Part shown: positions 1 to 8,217 of the stretch, one piece after another
Position numbering within the stretch: position 1 is the stretch's first letter
Layout of the letters: each line of letters opens with the position of its first letter
NCBI RefSeq assembly: GCF_004135205.1
Contig: NZ_CP035490.1
Location: forward strand, 4,011,644-4,075,643
Origin: Hahella sp. KA22
GTDB taxonomy: Bacteria > Pseudomonadota > Gammaproteobacteria > Pseudomonadales > Oleiphilaceae
Reading direction: 5' to 3'
DNA: 64,000 bases
Made by a program: the position numbers and the translations under genes
The notes under the pieces: model-generated
Databases searched by the model: none
What the model was told of the DNA's origin: nothing
Seen by the model: the letters and a program-made list of their open reading frames with translations, nothing else

Positions 1-825
1 TTCGCGAATGTAGATAACGTCATCGGCGCGCACGAGGTCGTACAGCTCCGACTCTTTCAACTCCACATCGCCTTTGGCGTCCTTGCGATACACCTTGATG
101 CCATTGTCGGTGCCGCGCAGGCTGACTCCCCCGCCCTGGGCCAGGGCCTGTTGTACGGTCATGTTGCGTTCGACCCGATAGACGCCGGGACGCTGCACTT
201 CGCCGTAGATGTAATACACCGGGGCTTTATCGACAAAAATCACATCGCCGCCAGCCACCTGGATATTAGCGTTGCGCTCCCCCTGGGCGAAGATGGCGGG
301 AAAATCCACTTCTTTGTGGAACGGTCTGCCTTCGCGAATCCCGGACACCACGACAATGTCTGAGCCTGAGGCGGTGACGCCGCCGGCCATGGCCAGCACG
401 TCGGAAAGTCGGGTCTTTTGCGTTTCCAGAGGAAAGCGGCCGGGGCGGCTTACCTGCCCCAACACCGAAACCTGATTGCCGCGAATTTCCAGCAGCGTAA
501 TAGTCACTTGCGGGTCCTTCACGTACTTGCCTTGGCGCAAGCCTGCGGCGATTTGTTGTTCCGCCGCCGCCAGCGTTTCTCCGCCCAATTGCAGGCTGCC
601 GATCAGCGGGTAAGTAATACTTCCGTTTTCGGAAATACGGGTGTCCAGAGTCAGGTCCGGTTGTTGAAATACGTTGATGCGAATCGCATCCCCGGGGGCC
701 AGGCGATAATTCAGGCCGGCGACCTCCGCCCGAGCCGGGGTGAACAGGATCAGCGTCAACAGACCCAGCACTATCTTTGTTCGCATTTGCGTCAATTGCA
801 TGACGTAAGAAAATAAAGCTTCCAT
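1..825 (-). CDS. Polysaccharide export outer-membrane protein, EpsE/Wza-like (partial)
   Basis: The reverse strand reads open from an ATG at 825 to the left window edge, so the C-terminus is missing. After a hydrophobic leader ending near an ARA cleavage site, the protein reads NYRLAPGDAIRINVF, the typical start of a Poly_export domain. Two SLBB-like stretches follow (VSVLGQVSRPGRFPL and VYYIYGEVQRPGVYRV). Such proteins line an outer-membrane channel for exopolysaccharide export. The gene starts 14 bases after the EpsD-like gene, consistent with one operon. In-frame ATGs at 801 and 786 are alternative starts. No start has a strong ribosome site, so the N-terminus is uncertain. Confidence 0.85.
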   Translation of the reverse strand, partial: MEALFSYVMQLTQMRTKIVLGLLTLILFTPARAEVAGLNYRLAPGDAIRINVFQQPDLTLDTRISENGSITYPLIGSLQLGGETLAAAEQQIAAGLRQGKYVKDPQVTITLLEIRGNQVSVLGQVSRPGRFPLETQKTRLSDVLAMAGGVTASGSDIVVVSGIREGRPFHKEVDFPAIFAQGERNANIQVAGGDVIFVDKAPVYYIYGEVQRPGVYRVERNMTVQQALAQGGGVSLRGTDNGIKVYRKDAKGDVELKESELYDLVRADDVIYIRE

Positions 826-839
826 GTTTTTAGGCGCCG

Positions 840-1802
840 TTACGCATCACTTCCCAGTTGTAAAGAAACGGCCTCGGCATTGCGGATATCCTCTCCGCCC
901 TCGACGCCGCTGTTTTCAGTTCCTATCTCCACGCCAGCCTCCCCGCCTGCCGCAGGGATGGCGAGCCGCTTGAAGTCGCCGACATATTCAATGGCGGCGC
1001 TGTTCTTTAAGCGCTCGACTTCTTCGGTAACGGTCTTTTGTACCTTCAGATTATGAAGGTATTGTGTAATGCGGGGTTTAGCGTCCTCTTCCGACACCGG
1101 TCTTTGCTGCGAGGCCGTCACTCTGACGACCAAATAGTTGTTGGGTCCCTGAAACAAGGTCATCGCGCCGTCTTCCAGCCTGGCTACCTGGGTCAACAGC
1201 TCCAGACCGATCTGTTCCGCGGAGCGGTTCGCCGCGTTGACGCGATATTGCACGCCCTCGGATTTCAACCAGGAAACGATGTCTTCCAGTTGCTCTGCGC
1301 TATTAACTTTTTCATTAAGCGGCGCAAGCAGTTCTCGCCGCGGCTCAATGGCGACTTCCTGCAAGCTGTACAGCTTGCGTTCTGCGAATAACGCGGGATG
1401 TTCTGCGTAATACTGATGGATATCTTCCTGGGAAGGTTGCGACAGCGCGCCAATCACCTGTTGCAGATAAGCGCGGGCGATGATGCTTTTCTTCATGGAT
1501 TCAATCGCCATGACCACGTCGGGACTGCGGTCCAGCTTGAGTTCCACCGCCTTGTCGTAGGCGACTTGCTGCTCCACCAGCTCATCCAATGCCTGCGCCC
1601 GCGCCGTGTCGGAACTGACGCCCTGGGAAGGCTGCTTGGCGAGTATGGCGTTAAGCTGATGTATAGAGATTTCCGAACCGTTGACTTTGGCGACTACCTG
1701 GGTTGCGTCCGTCGCCTCGCCTGCGCCGCCGCACCCGGCCAAAGAACCCGTCAGGGCGGTCAGAAAGACAAACTTCGGATAGGAAGTTCTATGGAGAAAC
1801 AT
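840..1802 (-). CDS. EpsD-family peptidyl-prolyl isomerase-like lipoprotein
   Basis: A 320-residue protein. The N-terminus has a hydrophobic stretch and a lipobox (LTGSLAGC), so it is probably a lipoprotein facing the periplasm. The early region (VAKVNGSEISIHQLNAIL) and the following helices match the SurA/PpiC-type N-terminal chaperone fold. A weak parvulin-like part (KLYSLQEVAIEP onward) follows. This is the pattern of EpsD proteins in exosortase-associated exopolysaccharide loci, where they probably help fold or assemble the export machinery. AAAGGA sits upstream of the ATG. It lies between the EpsL-like barrel and the EpsE-like exporter on the same strand. Isomerase activity is not demonstrable from sequence; the family call rests on architecture and neighbours. 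Confidence 0.75.
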   Translation of the reverse strand: MFLHRTSYPKFVFLTALTGSLAGCGGAGEATDATQVVAKVNGSEISIHQLNAILAKQPSQGVSSDTARAQALDELVEQQVAYDKAVELKLDRSPDVVMAIESMKKSIIARAYLQQVIGALSQPSQEDIHQYYAEHPALFAERKLYSLQEVAIEPRRELLAPLNEKVNSAEQLEDIVSWLKSEGVQYRVNAANRSAEQIGLELLTQVARLEDGAMTLFQGPNNYLVVRVTASQQRPVSEEDAKPRITQYLHNLKVQKTVTEEVERLKNSAAIEYVGDFKRLAIPAAGGEAGVEIGTENSGVEGGEDIRNAEAVSLQLGSDA

Positions 1803-1911
1803 TGCTAAATCCTTTAGTTAATATGTGCGGCGCGATTGACCACACAGTTACACATTCCTACATGTGGGCTACATACTAAACCTAAAAATTTTCCAGTGAT
1901 AGTGATTCTCA

Positions 1912-3135
1912 CTAAAAAGTAAAGGTTAACGACAGGGTCGCCATATCGCTGTTGAAATCTGCGTTCGTTTGATTCGAAGCACGCCTCTCCCGCTGCAACG
2001 CGGCGCCTATCAGGACATAGTTGACGGGGCTCCAATCGCCCCCTAAAACCAGCGTTTGCAAGCGGTCTTTACGCCCATCCATGGCGGTCAGCAAACCGCC
2101 CTGATAGTCCCTTTCTTCATAGCGCCAGCGGGCATGTAGACTCACCTTGGCGGAGTAGCGCCACAGCGGCCCGATGGAGACCAGACGTCGCCGATAATAG
2201 CTGCTGTTATAGTAAGCCTGACCAGTTATCACTTTATCGACATCTGTAACCGGCGAACTTTGATAGGACACCAGATTTTGTTCAATCGCCGCAGTTACGC
2301 TGGTTGATCCCGTCCATTGATAATCCAGACTCAGCCCGCCAATGGCGCCCTGGTAATCCCGCTCGCCGTAGTGATCGTGTTCACGTTCGACATAGCCAAG
2401 GTTGCCGCGAATTTTTGATTTGCCACTGAAAATCCACAGGAAGCGCATCTCCGCAAGACGCTGTTCGAAACCGGAGTCCACACGGTCCGCCGCGCTGATC
2501 ACACGATTGGCGTAATCGCCGTCCGTATTGCGCAGCGACACGGAAATATTGCTGCCGGAGGGCGTGTCATATCCTGCGCCCAGTTCCCAAGAGTCAGACT
2601 GATAGTCCCCTTCGACGCGGTACAACGAGCTGTTTTCCTGCTGGTAATGGGCGCCGCCGGCCAGCAGTCGCCAACGCCCGACTACACGCCAGTCCGCGTC
2701 CAGATAATAGCGACGGCGGGTGCGGATATTCTGTTCGGTTCCGGAGAAGTCGGCGAAGCTGTTGATGGATTCGTTGTAGTCGGCGCCGAGCACGCCCTGC
2801 AATCGACTGGTGGCCAGCCAGTCCCAGGCTGCTTCCGCTTCCCAGGCGGAGTAATCCAGGTAGTCGTAATGATGGTAGCGATTATCGGAAAACCGGGCGT
2901 CCAGTTTCAGGTTCTGACGGGAGATCGCCTGCTCGCCGCTGACCGCCGCGAAGGTGGACACAATCTGTTCGTTTCTTTCGTTATCGGAGGTCGACCGGAA
3001 CAGGTTGTCCTCATGACGCAAAAGGCTGCCTGCGCTGAATTCCCAGGCGTCGCCGACTTTACCCTGCGCCGCCGTGCAGTAAAACAATGACAAGCCCGCT
3101 GTAATCCATGCGGTAGGTTTGATCGGACAGAACAT
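1912..3135 (-). CDS. EpsL-like outer-membrane beta-barrel protein
   Basis: A 407-residue protein with a signal peptide (cleavage probably near CTAAQG). It then has long alternating polar/aromatic strands (for example FSAGSLLRHEDNLFRS and WRLLAGGAHYQQENSSLYR) and ends in LSLTFTF with a terminal phenylalanine. This is the signature of an outer-membrane beta-barrel. Barrels of this size next to EpsD and EpsE are usually annotated as the EpsL exopolysaccharide operon protein, thought to be the outer-membrane channel or secretin-like partner. The 109 bases before the EpsD-like gene contain no ORF and could hold an internal promoter. No strong ribosome site precedes the ATG at 3135. Fold confidence is high; the EpsL assignment is from context. 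Confidence 0.75.
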   Translation of the reverse strand: MFCPIKPTAWITAGLSLFYCTAAQGKVGDAWEFSAGSLLRHEDNLFRSTSDNERNEQIVSTFAAVSGEQAISRQNLKLDARFSDNRYHHYDYLDYSAWEAEAAWDWLATSRLQGVLGADYNESINSFADFSGTEQNIRTRRRYYLDADWRVVGRWRLLAGGAHYQQENSSLYRVEGDYQSDSWELGAGYDTPSGSNISVSLRNTDGDYANRVISAADRVDSGFEQRLAEMRFLWIFSGKSKIRGNLGYVEREHDHYGERDYQGAIGGLSLDYQWTGSTSVTAAIEQNLVSYQSSPVTDVDKVITGQAYYNSSYYRRRLVSIGPLWRYSAKVSLHARWRYEERDYQGGLLTAMDGRKDRLQTLVLGGDWSPVNYVLIGAALQRERRASNQTNADFNSDMATLSLTFTF

Positions 3136-3544
3136 TTGAATTCGTCACTCACATTAAGAACGCGATCCTGCGCTCCAAAGAATTTTAAGGCAGACGCCGA
3201 ACACCGTGCGCGTATGTCGTGAATGACTTGCATGAAGAGAGTCAAAGCCATGACGCACGCTTCTGGCGACGGAAAATCCAAGATCCCTGGATGGCGTCTG
3301 CGTAGAACCAAACGAGGGCCATTCTAGAGGAGATTGAGTTTCCTTACTATTACGAAAAAGACTAACTCGGCGCAGGGCGTTGCAAGCACGCAGCCGCTTC
3401 GCCACGGGGTTGCTTCGATGACGTAGGTTGTACGATTGGCCGCGCGTCAGTCGGAATTGAGCTAGACTGGTTAGGTTAAGCAGTGGAACAACAAAACAGG
3501 CCATTAGGGACCACAAAAAGCTGTGATTAGGGAGAACAAAAAGG
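3136..3544. other. Intergenic region with divergent 5' ends
   Basis: No ORF here looks real. It must hold the promoter of the exopolysaccharide genes (leftward) and of the small gene at 3545 (rightward). A clear ribosome site for the latter (GGGAGAACAAAAAGG) ends the region. I see no convincing sigma-70 boxes or repeats. Confidence 0.5.
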
Positions 3545-3838
3545 ATGACTCAATCTTTGATTGACGGCGACTGGCGCCAGCTGCTCATTGACGACAACGT
3601 GTGCGACGCCCCCAAGCAACAGGTTATCGACGGCAAGCGCAAGCAACTGCAGGACCTCAAAGCCAGACCGGACACCCCCGTCCAGGTTCGGCGTCTGATT
3701 ATCTCCGCCTGTGATGCGCTGGAGCGTTTGAAGGGGCATGTCGGCGCGGAGGAGTTCTATATTTATTACGGGCGCCTGACTGACCTCCTCAGAGTCATTG
3801 GCAAGGAACTGGAGGTCTGCGGCATCGCCGTTGATTAG
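3545..3838 (+). CDS. Small conserved-looking hypothetical protein
   Basis: A 97-residue protein preceded by a good purine-rich ribosome site. It is soluble, with no signal peptide or membrane segment, and mostly helical. It has a charged central stretch (GKRKQLQDLKARPDTP) and a second half rich in hydrophobic helix residues (RRLIISACDALERL). I do not recognise a family. It faces away from the exopolysaccharide operon and is followed by a hairpin at 3898-3929, so it is probably transcribed alone. The good start context and sensible composition argue for a real gene. Confidence 0.65.
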   Translation: MTQSLIDGDWRQLLIDDNVCDAPKQQVIDGKRKQLQDLKARPDTPVQVRRLIISACDALERLKGHVGAEEFYIYYGRLTDLLRVIGKELEVCGIAVD

Positions 3839-3897
3839 GCGTATGCGCGCCAGCCGTCGCCGTCATAATAGGTCGGCGATGCGCAGACGCTTATGAG

Positions 3898-3929
3898 AGC
3901 GGGAGTATTGGTCGCCCATGTCTCCCGCT
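3898..3929 (+). terminator. Hairpin after the small gene at 3545
   Basis: AGCGGGAG and CTCCCGCT form an 8-bp stem with a 16-base loop, 60 bases after the stop, followed by a short TGGGTTT run. Possible intrinsic terminator, weak because the T-tract is short. Confidence 0.45.
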
Positions 3930-3952
3930 TGGGTTTCAGACTATTAATCCGT

Positions 3953-3981
3953 CAGACAAATAACGTCCGTCTATTTGTCTG
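3953..3981. repeat. Hairpin related to the cluster-flanking repeat
   Basis: CAGACAAATA and TATTTGTCTG form a perfect 10-bp stem with a 9-base loop. The same arms form the first hairpin of the 145-bp repeats at 7159 and 50691, so this looks like a short relative of that family. It sits between two convergent genes, where it could also act as a terminator. Confidence 0.5.
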
Positions 3982-4037
3982 CAAGCGACCTATCTGTCAG
4001 TGAACGACAAATTGTCTGCAAACTACAAAGTGAAAGC

Positions 4038-4715
4038 TTACGCTTTCTGGCTGCGTCGACGGGCCACGTAGCCCACGATGCCCAGGCCGGCCATCCACAT
4101 GGCGTAGGCGTCGGCTTCGGGAACCATGGTTACGGCGGCTGTGCCGAACTGATTGGAAGCGAAGTAAACGTCACCGATCAAGATAGAATCCGTGGCGCCA
4201 TTCAGGTTCAGGTTGATCTCGCCCAGCCTGGTTTTCCATCCATCAAAAACGCTGCTGTTATAAGCGCCGATAATGCCTTCGTTCGCCGGGCCCGCATACC
4301 ATTGGAAACTGGTGATATTACCGTCTACGATGGTCAATACGCCGCTGTCGCCATCCTGGGTGCTGTCGGGGGTCCAGGTGACGCCATCCGGCGCCTCCTG
4401 ACGGGTCCCTTCAATACCGCCAAGCATGCCGCTCACAATCGCCAGATTCAGGCCATTGGAGTTGAGGCTCACCTGGTGCGTACCAGTCAGGTAATTATCG
4501 AAGTTGGGAAGAATAATCTGACCGAGGAACGTCGCATAGGATGCATCCTCCATAAATATGTCAGTGTATTCGTCAATCGTTTGCTGGCTGTGATAATTTG
4601 GGTCAAAAGTCAGGTCGACGCTTCCCGAAAAATCAAAAACCAGTGTACTGGCGCTAACGCCCATACTCACTGCTGAAAGCATTGTCGCCAGGACTGCCCC
4701 TCTAAAAGGATTCAT
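4038..4715 (-). CDS. PEP-CTERM sorting-domain protein
   Basis: A 225-residue secreted protein. It has a signal peptide (hydrophobic core LATMLSAVSMGVSA) and a polar, Asn/Gly/Thr-rich body. The C-terminus is a PEP-CTERM tripartite signal: VPEADAY, a hydrophobic helix (MWMAGLGIVGYV), then ARRRSQKA. Proteins with this tail are processed by an exosortase and released to the surface or extracellular matrix. The neighbouring EpsD/E/L-like genes belong to the exopolysaccharide type that co-occurs with exosortase. AAGGAG precedes the ATG. The body has no recognised domain, and no exosortase is seen in the window. Confidence 0.85.
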   Translation of the reverse strand: MNPFRGAVLATMLSAVSMGVSASTLVFDFSGSVDLTFDPNYHSQQTIDEYTDIFMEDASYATFLGQIILPNFDNYLTGTHQVSLNSNGLNLAIVSGMLGGIEGTRQEAPDGVTWTPDSTQDGDSGVLTIVDGNITSFQWYAGPANEGIIGAYNSSVFDGWKTRLGEINLNLNGATDSILIGDVYFASNQFGTAAVTMVPEADAYAMWMAGLGIVGYVARRRSQKA

Positions 4716-5420
4716 GTTTAACTCCTTGTTTTATTGGGTTGAGGTCCATTTCCATAGGCGATACTAAATTTCTAACTAATACGACTCATAATAGAAATAC
4801 GACGTCGCCGACATGAATAATACTCACTCGTATAAAAAGAAAACAACTGTTGACGCAATAAAAGTCCAACAATCGTTACATACTTTTTCTTTGGGTGATC
4901 ATGATGTCGAACGAGGCGGTAAAAAGTTCTGACTCAGTCCGGCGTCCCAGGGGGCGCCTGTCTGAACAGAGTGTACCTCTGCGCAGACAACGTCATCAGT
5001 ACTTAATACCATATCCCCGTAACTATCGAATAATCCGCGCCGCATCTGACTTTAAACAGGTCTGTGCGCGCCTGTTCATGCGGTTTTTCCCCATTTCCTT
5101 TCTGGATATTACAAACGCCAATATATGCCGCGTTCTTTTTTATCTTTTGAAAACAAAATAAATCGGATATGTATCAATCAGGTTACGGATACATAATTAT
5201 TTTTATCGTTTCGTGATTTATTCCATACATAGCGCATCATAACAATTGGTTATAAATTCACCTCACGCATGCGCTCTATATGCAAATATCCAATAAAAAT
5301 AACCCTTTGCAAATTACGCCTTCATATAAGTAATAACGCCACTCCTTCCGGGGCGGTGGATTTGAACTAAGCTGATAGAGTCGGGTTGTATTGTTCTATC
5401 ACTGGAATAAGGAAATTGCT
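4716..5420. other. AT-rich intergenic region between divergent genes
   Basis: About 700 bases, clearly more AT-rich than the coding parts. It holds the ribosome site of the PEP-CTERM gene (AAGGAG) at one end and that of the GH18-like gene (ATAAGGAAATTGCT) at the other. An ORF at 4895-5161 has no family features and is rejected. Promoters for both genes should lie here, but I cannot place them with confidence. Confidence 0.5.
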
Positions 5421-6167
5421 ATGAGCGATTATGTGATTGGCGGCTGGACGCAAAACCCTGCAGACTCCTCTCCTCAATCTTTTTCTTACACCATGTACGG
5501 CATGGTAACCAACCTTTCCGGGCTAACGACCGGCACGCCTCAGTCTCCGGGGTGGAGTCCGGACACGACTGCTGCGCCTGGCGGATCAGGCAAAGTGCTT
5601 TGGACCTACGGCGGCGGTGGCTGCACGCCGAACAATATGCCCCAGAACGCGACGGAAGTGAGCGCCATCGTCAATGCGACCCAAACCAAGAACTGGGCCG
5701 GCGTGGATTTTGATGACGAGTGCTACATGAACGTGGACATGCTGGTTGAGACGATGAGCAAGCTGAAATCCCTCAACAAGGAGTGCAGCTACACCTTTCT
5801 GGCCGGTTGGGATTACAACAACCCCAGCGCCTCCAGTGAGGGAACCAAAATTAATCAGGCCGTCAAAACCATGGCGCAATCAGGCGCGGTCAATCGCTTT
5901 TGCCTGATGTGCTACGCCGAGGCCATGTGGAGCATGAGCGACATTGAAGCCAACGTAGGTCCGGCGATAAAGCGCACCATCGCCAACGGCGTTCCCGCCA
6001 AGCAGGTGATACTGGCGCTGACGCCCGCAGGATTGAATCAGCAGAACCTGAGTTACTTCCTCAATGAGGTGACTCAAAACGACATTGGCGGTCTCTTTAT
6101 CTGGGACTACCCCGCCCTGCCCAGCAGCTATCTGCAGCAGATTGAGCAGGCGCTGTTGGGCGCCTGA
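5421..6167 (+). CDS. GH18-like (chitinase-fold) protein
   Basis: A 248-residue protein from the ATG at 5421, chosen because AAGGAAATTGCT precedes it; an upstream in-frame start at 5391 lacks such a site. Residues around 94-101 read AGVDFDDE, matching the glycoside hydrolase family 18 active-site pattern GxDxDxE that ends in the catalytic glutamate. Barrel-like segments follow (YTFLAGWDY, RFCLMCYAE, VILALTP, GGLFIWDYP), with the last carrying the WDY seen at the end of GH18 barrels. No signal peptide is visible, so it is cytoplasmic or exported by another route. At about 250 residues it is shorter than most chitinases, so it may be a minimal or endo-glucosaminidase-type member. Substrate unknown. 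Confidence 0.7.
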   Translation: MSDYVIGGWTQNPADSSPQSFSYTMYGMVTNLSGLTTGTPQSPGWSPDTTAAPGGSGKVLWTYGGGGCTPNNMPQNATEVSAIVNATQTKNWAGVDFDDECYMNVDMLVETMSKLKSLNKECSYTFLAGWDYNNPSASSEGTKINQAVKTMAQSGAVNRFCLMCYAEAMWSMSDIEANVGPAIKRTIANGVPAKQVILALTPAGLNQQNLSYFLNEVTQNDIGGLFIWDYPALPSSYLQQIEQALLGA

Positions 6168-6179
6168 ATTTCAGGTTAA

Positions 6180-6227
6180 GCGACAGGACCTGCGCAGGTC
6201 AGGCCCTGTCTTTCGCGGCTTGTCGCG
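6180..6227. repeat. Partial copy of the cluster-flanking repeat; bidirectional hairpin
   Basis: GACAGGACCTG and CAGGCCCTGTC form a nearly perfect stem around GCGCAGGT-like bases, followed by a GCGGCTTGTCGCG segment. Both parts match the centre of the 145-bp repeat at 7159-7303. It lies between the convergent ends of the GH18-like and dehydrogenase genes, so it may stop transcription both ways. Confidence 0.6.
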
Positions 6228-6259
6228 TTAGTTAAAGTAATAGCTAGTAAGAATAAAAG

Positions 6260-7111
6260 TCAGTAAGAGTAAAAACCCTTGCCGGTCTTGCGGCCCAAAT
6301 GACCGGCATCCACCATACTGCGCATTAACGGACAGACCCGGTATTTCGAATCCTGAAATGTCTGATAAAGCACATCCAGCGAATTCACCACCGTGTCTAC
6401 GCCGATCAGATCCGCCGTCTCCAGCGGCCCCATTTTATGGCCAAAGCATTCCTTGAAGATGGCGTCCACATCCGCAGGTTGCGCGATGCCGTCCTGAATA
6501 GCGAACGCCGCTTCATTCATGAATAGGTGGGAGATGCGGTTGGAGACAAAACCAGGGCCGTCCTTCACCACCACCGATTTTTTGCCCAGCATCGCCAGCA
6601 TTTCCAGGCAGCGGTCTCTGGTTTGTTCTGACGTATTCAGGCCCAGTATCACTTCCACGGTATGTTTCAGGTAAACCGGGTTCATGAAGTGAACGCCAAT
6701 GACCTGCGCCGACGTTTTATGGAAAGACCCCAGTTTGGTGATAGGAATGCAGGAGGTGTTGGCCGCCAGAACGGCATTGGGCGCAATAAACTCAGCCATG
6801 CGGGTATACAGCGCCTGTTTAAGCTCAATGTTTTCCGGGATATTCTCAACCACGAAGGCGCAATCAGAGATCGCGCTCAGCTCATTCGTCCAGCGAATGT
6901 TGTCCAGAATATCCTGTGGTTTCTTCCCTTTCGCCAGTGGGCTGAACAACGGCGCGTAACCCGCCGTCTCCAGCACGCGGGCGCGACTTTGCTCGCAGGA
7001 CGGCTCGTCTTTTTCAACCACGACGACATGATGGCCGCGCAGTGCGCAATCAAACGCCAGACTGGAGCCGATATTACCGCCGCCAATCACGGCAATGTTT
7101 AGTTTTGACAT
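6260..7111 (-). CDS. 3-hydroxyacyl-CoA dehydrogenase-like enzyme (aminomalonyl-ACP pathway candidate)
   Basis: A 283-residue protein of the 3-hydroxybutyryl-CoA dehydrogenase family. The N-terminus is a Rossmann dinucleotide fold (IAVIGGGNIGSSLA). The catalytic histidine lies in VIGVHFMNP and the C-terminal domain is present (GPGFVSNRI, GPLETADLIGVD). In secondary-metabolite clusters this family (FkbK, ZmaG) oxidises the hydroxyl of a glyceryl- or seryl-ACP. Here the cluster also has a serine adenylation domain, a discrete ACP and an acyl-CoA-dehydrogenase homologue, so oxidation of seryl-ACP toward aminomalonyl-ACP is the best guess. AAGGAAG precedes the ATG. It lies outside the inverted repeat at 7159, separated by 232 bases from the acetyltransferase gene, and may have its own promoter. 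A housekeeping fatty-acid role cannot be excluded. Confidence 0.85.
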   Translation of the reverse strand: MSKLNIAVIGGGNIGSSLAFDCALRGHHVVVVEKDEPSCEQSRARVLETAGYAPLFSPLAKGKKPQDILDNIRWTNELSAISDCAFVVENIPENIELKQALYTRMAEFIAPNAVLAANTSCIPITKLGSFHKTSAQVIGVHFMNPVYLKHTVEVILGLNTSEQTRDRCLEMLAMLGKKSVVVKDGPGFVSNRISHLFMNEAAFAIQDGIAQPADVDAIFKECFGHKMGPLETADLIGVDTVVNSLDVLYQTFQDSKYRVCPLMRSMVDAGHLGRKTGKGFYSY

Positions 7112-7158
7112 ACAAACTTCTTCCTTGTTGTGCTTTAAAAATCTGTTTTCCGTTGACT

Positions 7159-7303
7159 AATCAGGCAGCCAAATAGATTCCTTCTATTTGTCTGCAACGA
7201 CAGGGCCTGCACAGGTCAGGCCCTGTCTCCCGCGGCTTGTCGCCGCGCAGGCGCGTCCATGCGCCTGGTGATTAACATGCCAATATCATTGCCATGTTTA
7301 TAA
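7159..7303 (+). repeat. 145-bp hairpin-rich repeat, left copy of inverted pair
   Basis: Nearly identical (about seven differences by eye over 145 bases) to the reverse complement of 50691-50837. Within it are successive hairpins: CCAAATAG/CTATTTG; GACAGGGCCTG/CAGGCCCTGTC with a 7-base loop; AGGCGCGTCCATGCGCCT; and the palindromic end AACATGCCAATATCATTGCCATGTT-like. It holds no ORF. It lies between the 3' end of the acetyltransferase gene and the start of the dehydrogenase gene, so it may terminate the main operon. Confidence 0.85.
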
Positions 7304-7343
7304 CAACAAACGGCTTCTGTGCGTCACCAGGCTGCTCCGGCGT

Positions 7344-8087
7344 TTATTCAGCGGAATCCGGCGAGATCACTTCCCACTTTCCAAACCAGGTCAGCCCTGC
7401 CGCCTTCGCCAATGACGCCGAGGCCTGATTATCGAACTGACAACGGTATTGCGGTTCATATCCCCTCTCACTGGCGCGTCTGCAAATCGCGCGCACGACC
7501 TTGCGGGCGTATCCTTTTCCTCTGAAGGGCGGCAGCGTCAGCACGCCCAGATCGGCGATGCGCGTATGGTCGCCGGGATAGCTGTCCCAGGGGTACATGC
7601 TGGCGGCGCAAACCAGACTGTCGTCAATAAACGCGCCGCAAACCTCCCAGTGATCCAGTTCGACATAAGCGTCATCCAGGTCCTGTTCCGTCGCGGACGC
7701 CTGGAATTCGGCGAAGACGGCCTCATCCTCAATATTTAACGGGCGGATGTCGCCTTCTGTGGTTTCCTGCATCAGTTTTGCTTTGTCCTGTGCAGAGAAA
7801 TAAAAGATCTCATCGGCGCCATGCAGCGCCACTCCCGTGTCCTGCAGCGCCTGGCGCAGAGCGGTTGTCGACAAGGCGTCCAGCTGATAGAAGCCCAGCT
7901 TGTCCGCCATCACCGGCGTCATGACCGCCATGACTCGGCCGTCCGACAATTCCAGCACCATCAGCCGTCTTTCCTCCGGCAACGCCGCATTGGCGATGAC
8001 CGTCAGGCTCCCGGTTTGCAGCAGAACTTCCCCCTTGGTAAAAGGGGTCATCCAAAAATCCATTATCGTTGATGAAAATACAGACAT
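7344..8087 (-). CDS. GNAT-family N-acetyltransferase (candidate self-resistance)
   Basis: A 247-residue protein. The C-terminal half carries the GNAT acetyl-CoA-binding motif (LGVLTLPPFRGKGYARKVV, with the R-G-K-G-Y core) and a following QFDNQASASLAKAAG segment typical of motif B. The N-terminal ~110 residues are less conserved and probably part of substrate binding. Aminated antibiotics of the zwittermicin, edeine and paenilamicin types are inactivated in their producers by a dedicated GNAT enzyme. A GNAT at the end of this cluster is therefore a good candidate for self-protection, or for tailoring. It follows the thioesterase gene after 70 bases containing a strong hairpin. The ATG at 8087 has AGAGAGAAGT upstream. 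Substrate is inferred, not shown. Confidence 0.8.
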   Translation of the reverse strand: MSVFSSTIMDFWMTPFTKGEVLLQTGSLTVIANAALPEERRLMVLELSDGRVMAVMTPVMADKLGFYQLDALSTTALRQALQDTGVALHGADEIFYFSAQDKAKLMQETTEGDIRPLNIEDEAVFAEFQASATEQDLDDAYVELDHWEVCGAFIDDSLVCAASMYPWDSYPGDHTRIADLGVLTLPPFRGKGYARKVVRAICRRASERGYEPQYRCQFDNQASASLAKAAGLTWFGKWEVISPDSAE

Positions 8088-8111
8088 ACTTCTCTCTCGA
8101 CTTCGTTGTCA

Positions 8112-8217
8112 TTAATTCGGCGGACAGGTCGCTTCCGTCTGTCCGCCAATCACTCAATCACAATACCTGTGATGTCAGGTCCTGTTTCTCTCTGCTTGGC
8201 GCCGCGCAGGCGCGACT
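8112..8217. repeat. Diverged repeat copy overlapping the thioesterase 3' end
   Basis: A perfect hairpin (GGCGGACAG at 8119-8127, CTGTCCGCC at 8139-8147) lies just after the thioesterase stop. It is followed by a segment (8176-8217) that aligns with the centre of the 145-bp repeat, including the shared GCCGCGCAGGCGCG. The order hairpin, GTCAGG-CCTGT element, GC-rich element is the same as in the intact copies. The second part is read as the last residues of the thioesterase. Confidence 0.55.

Noticed and set aside
4895-5161. 88-residue ORF in the AT-rich gap
   Set aside because: No domain, poor start context, basic and low-complexity; not enough to call a gene.
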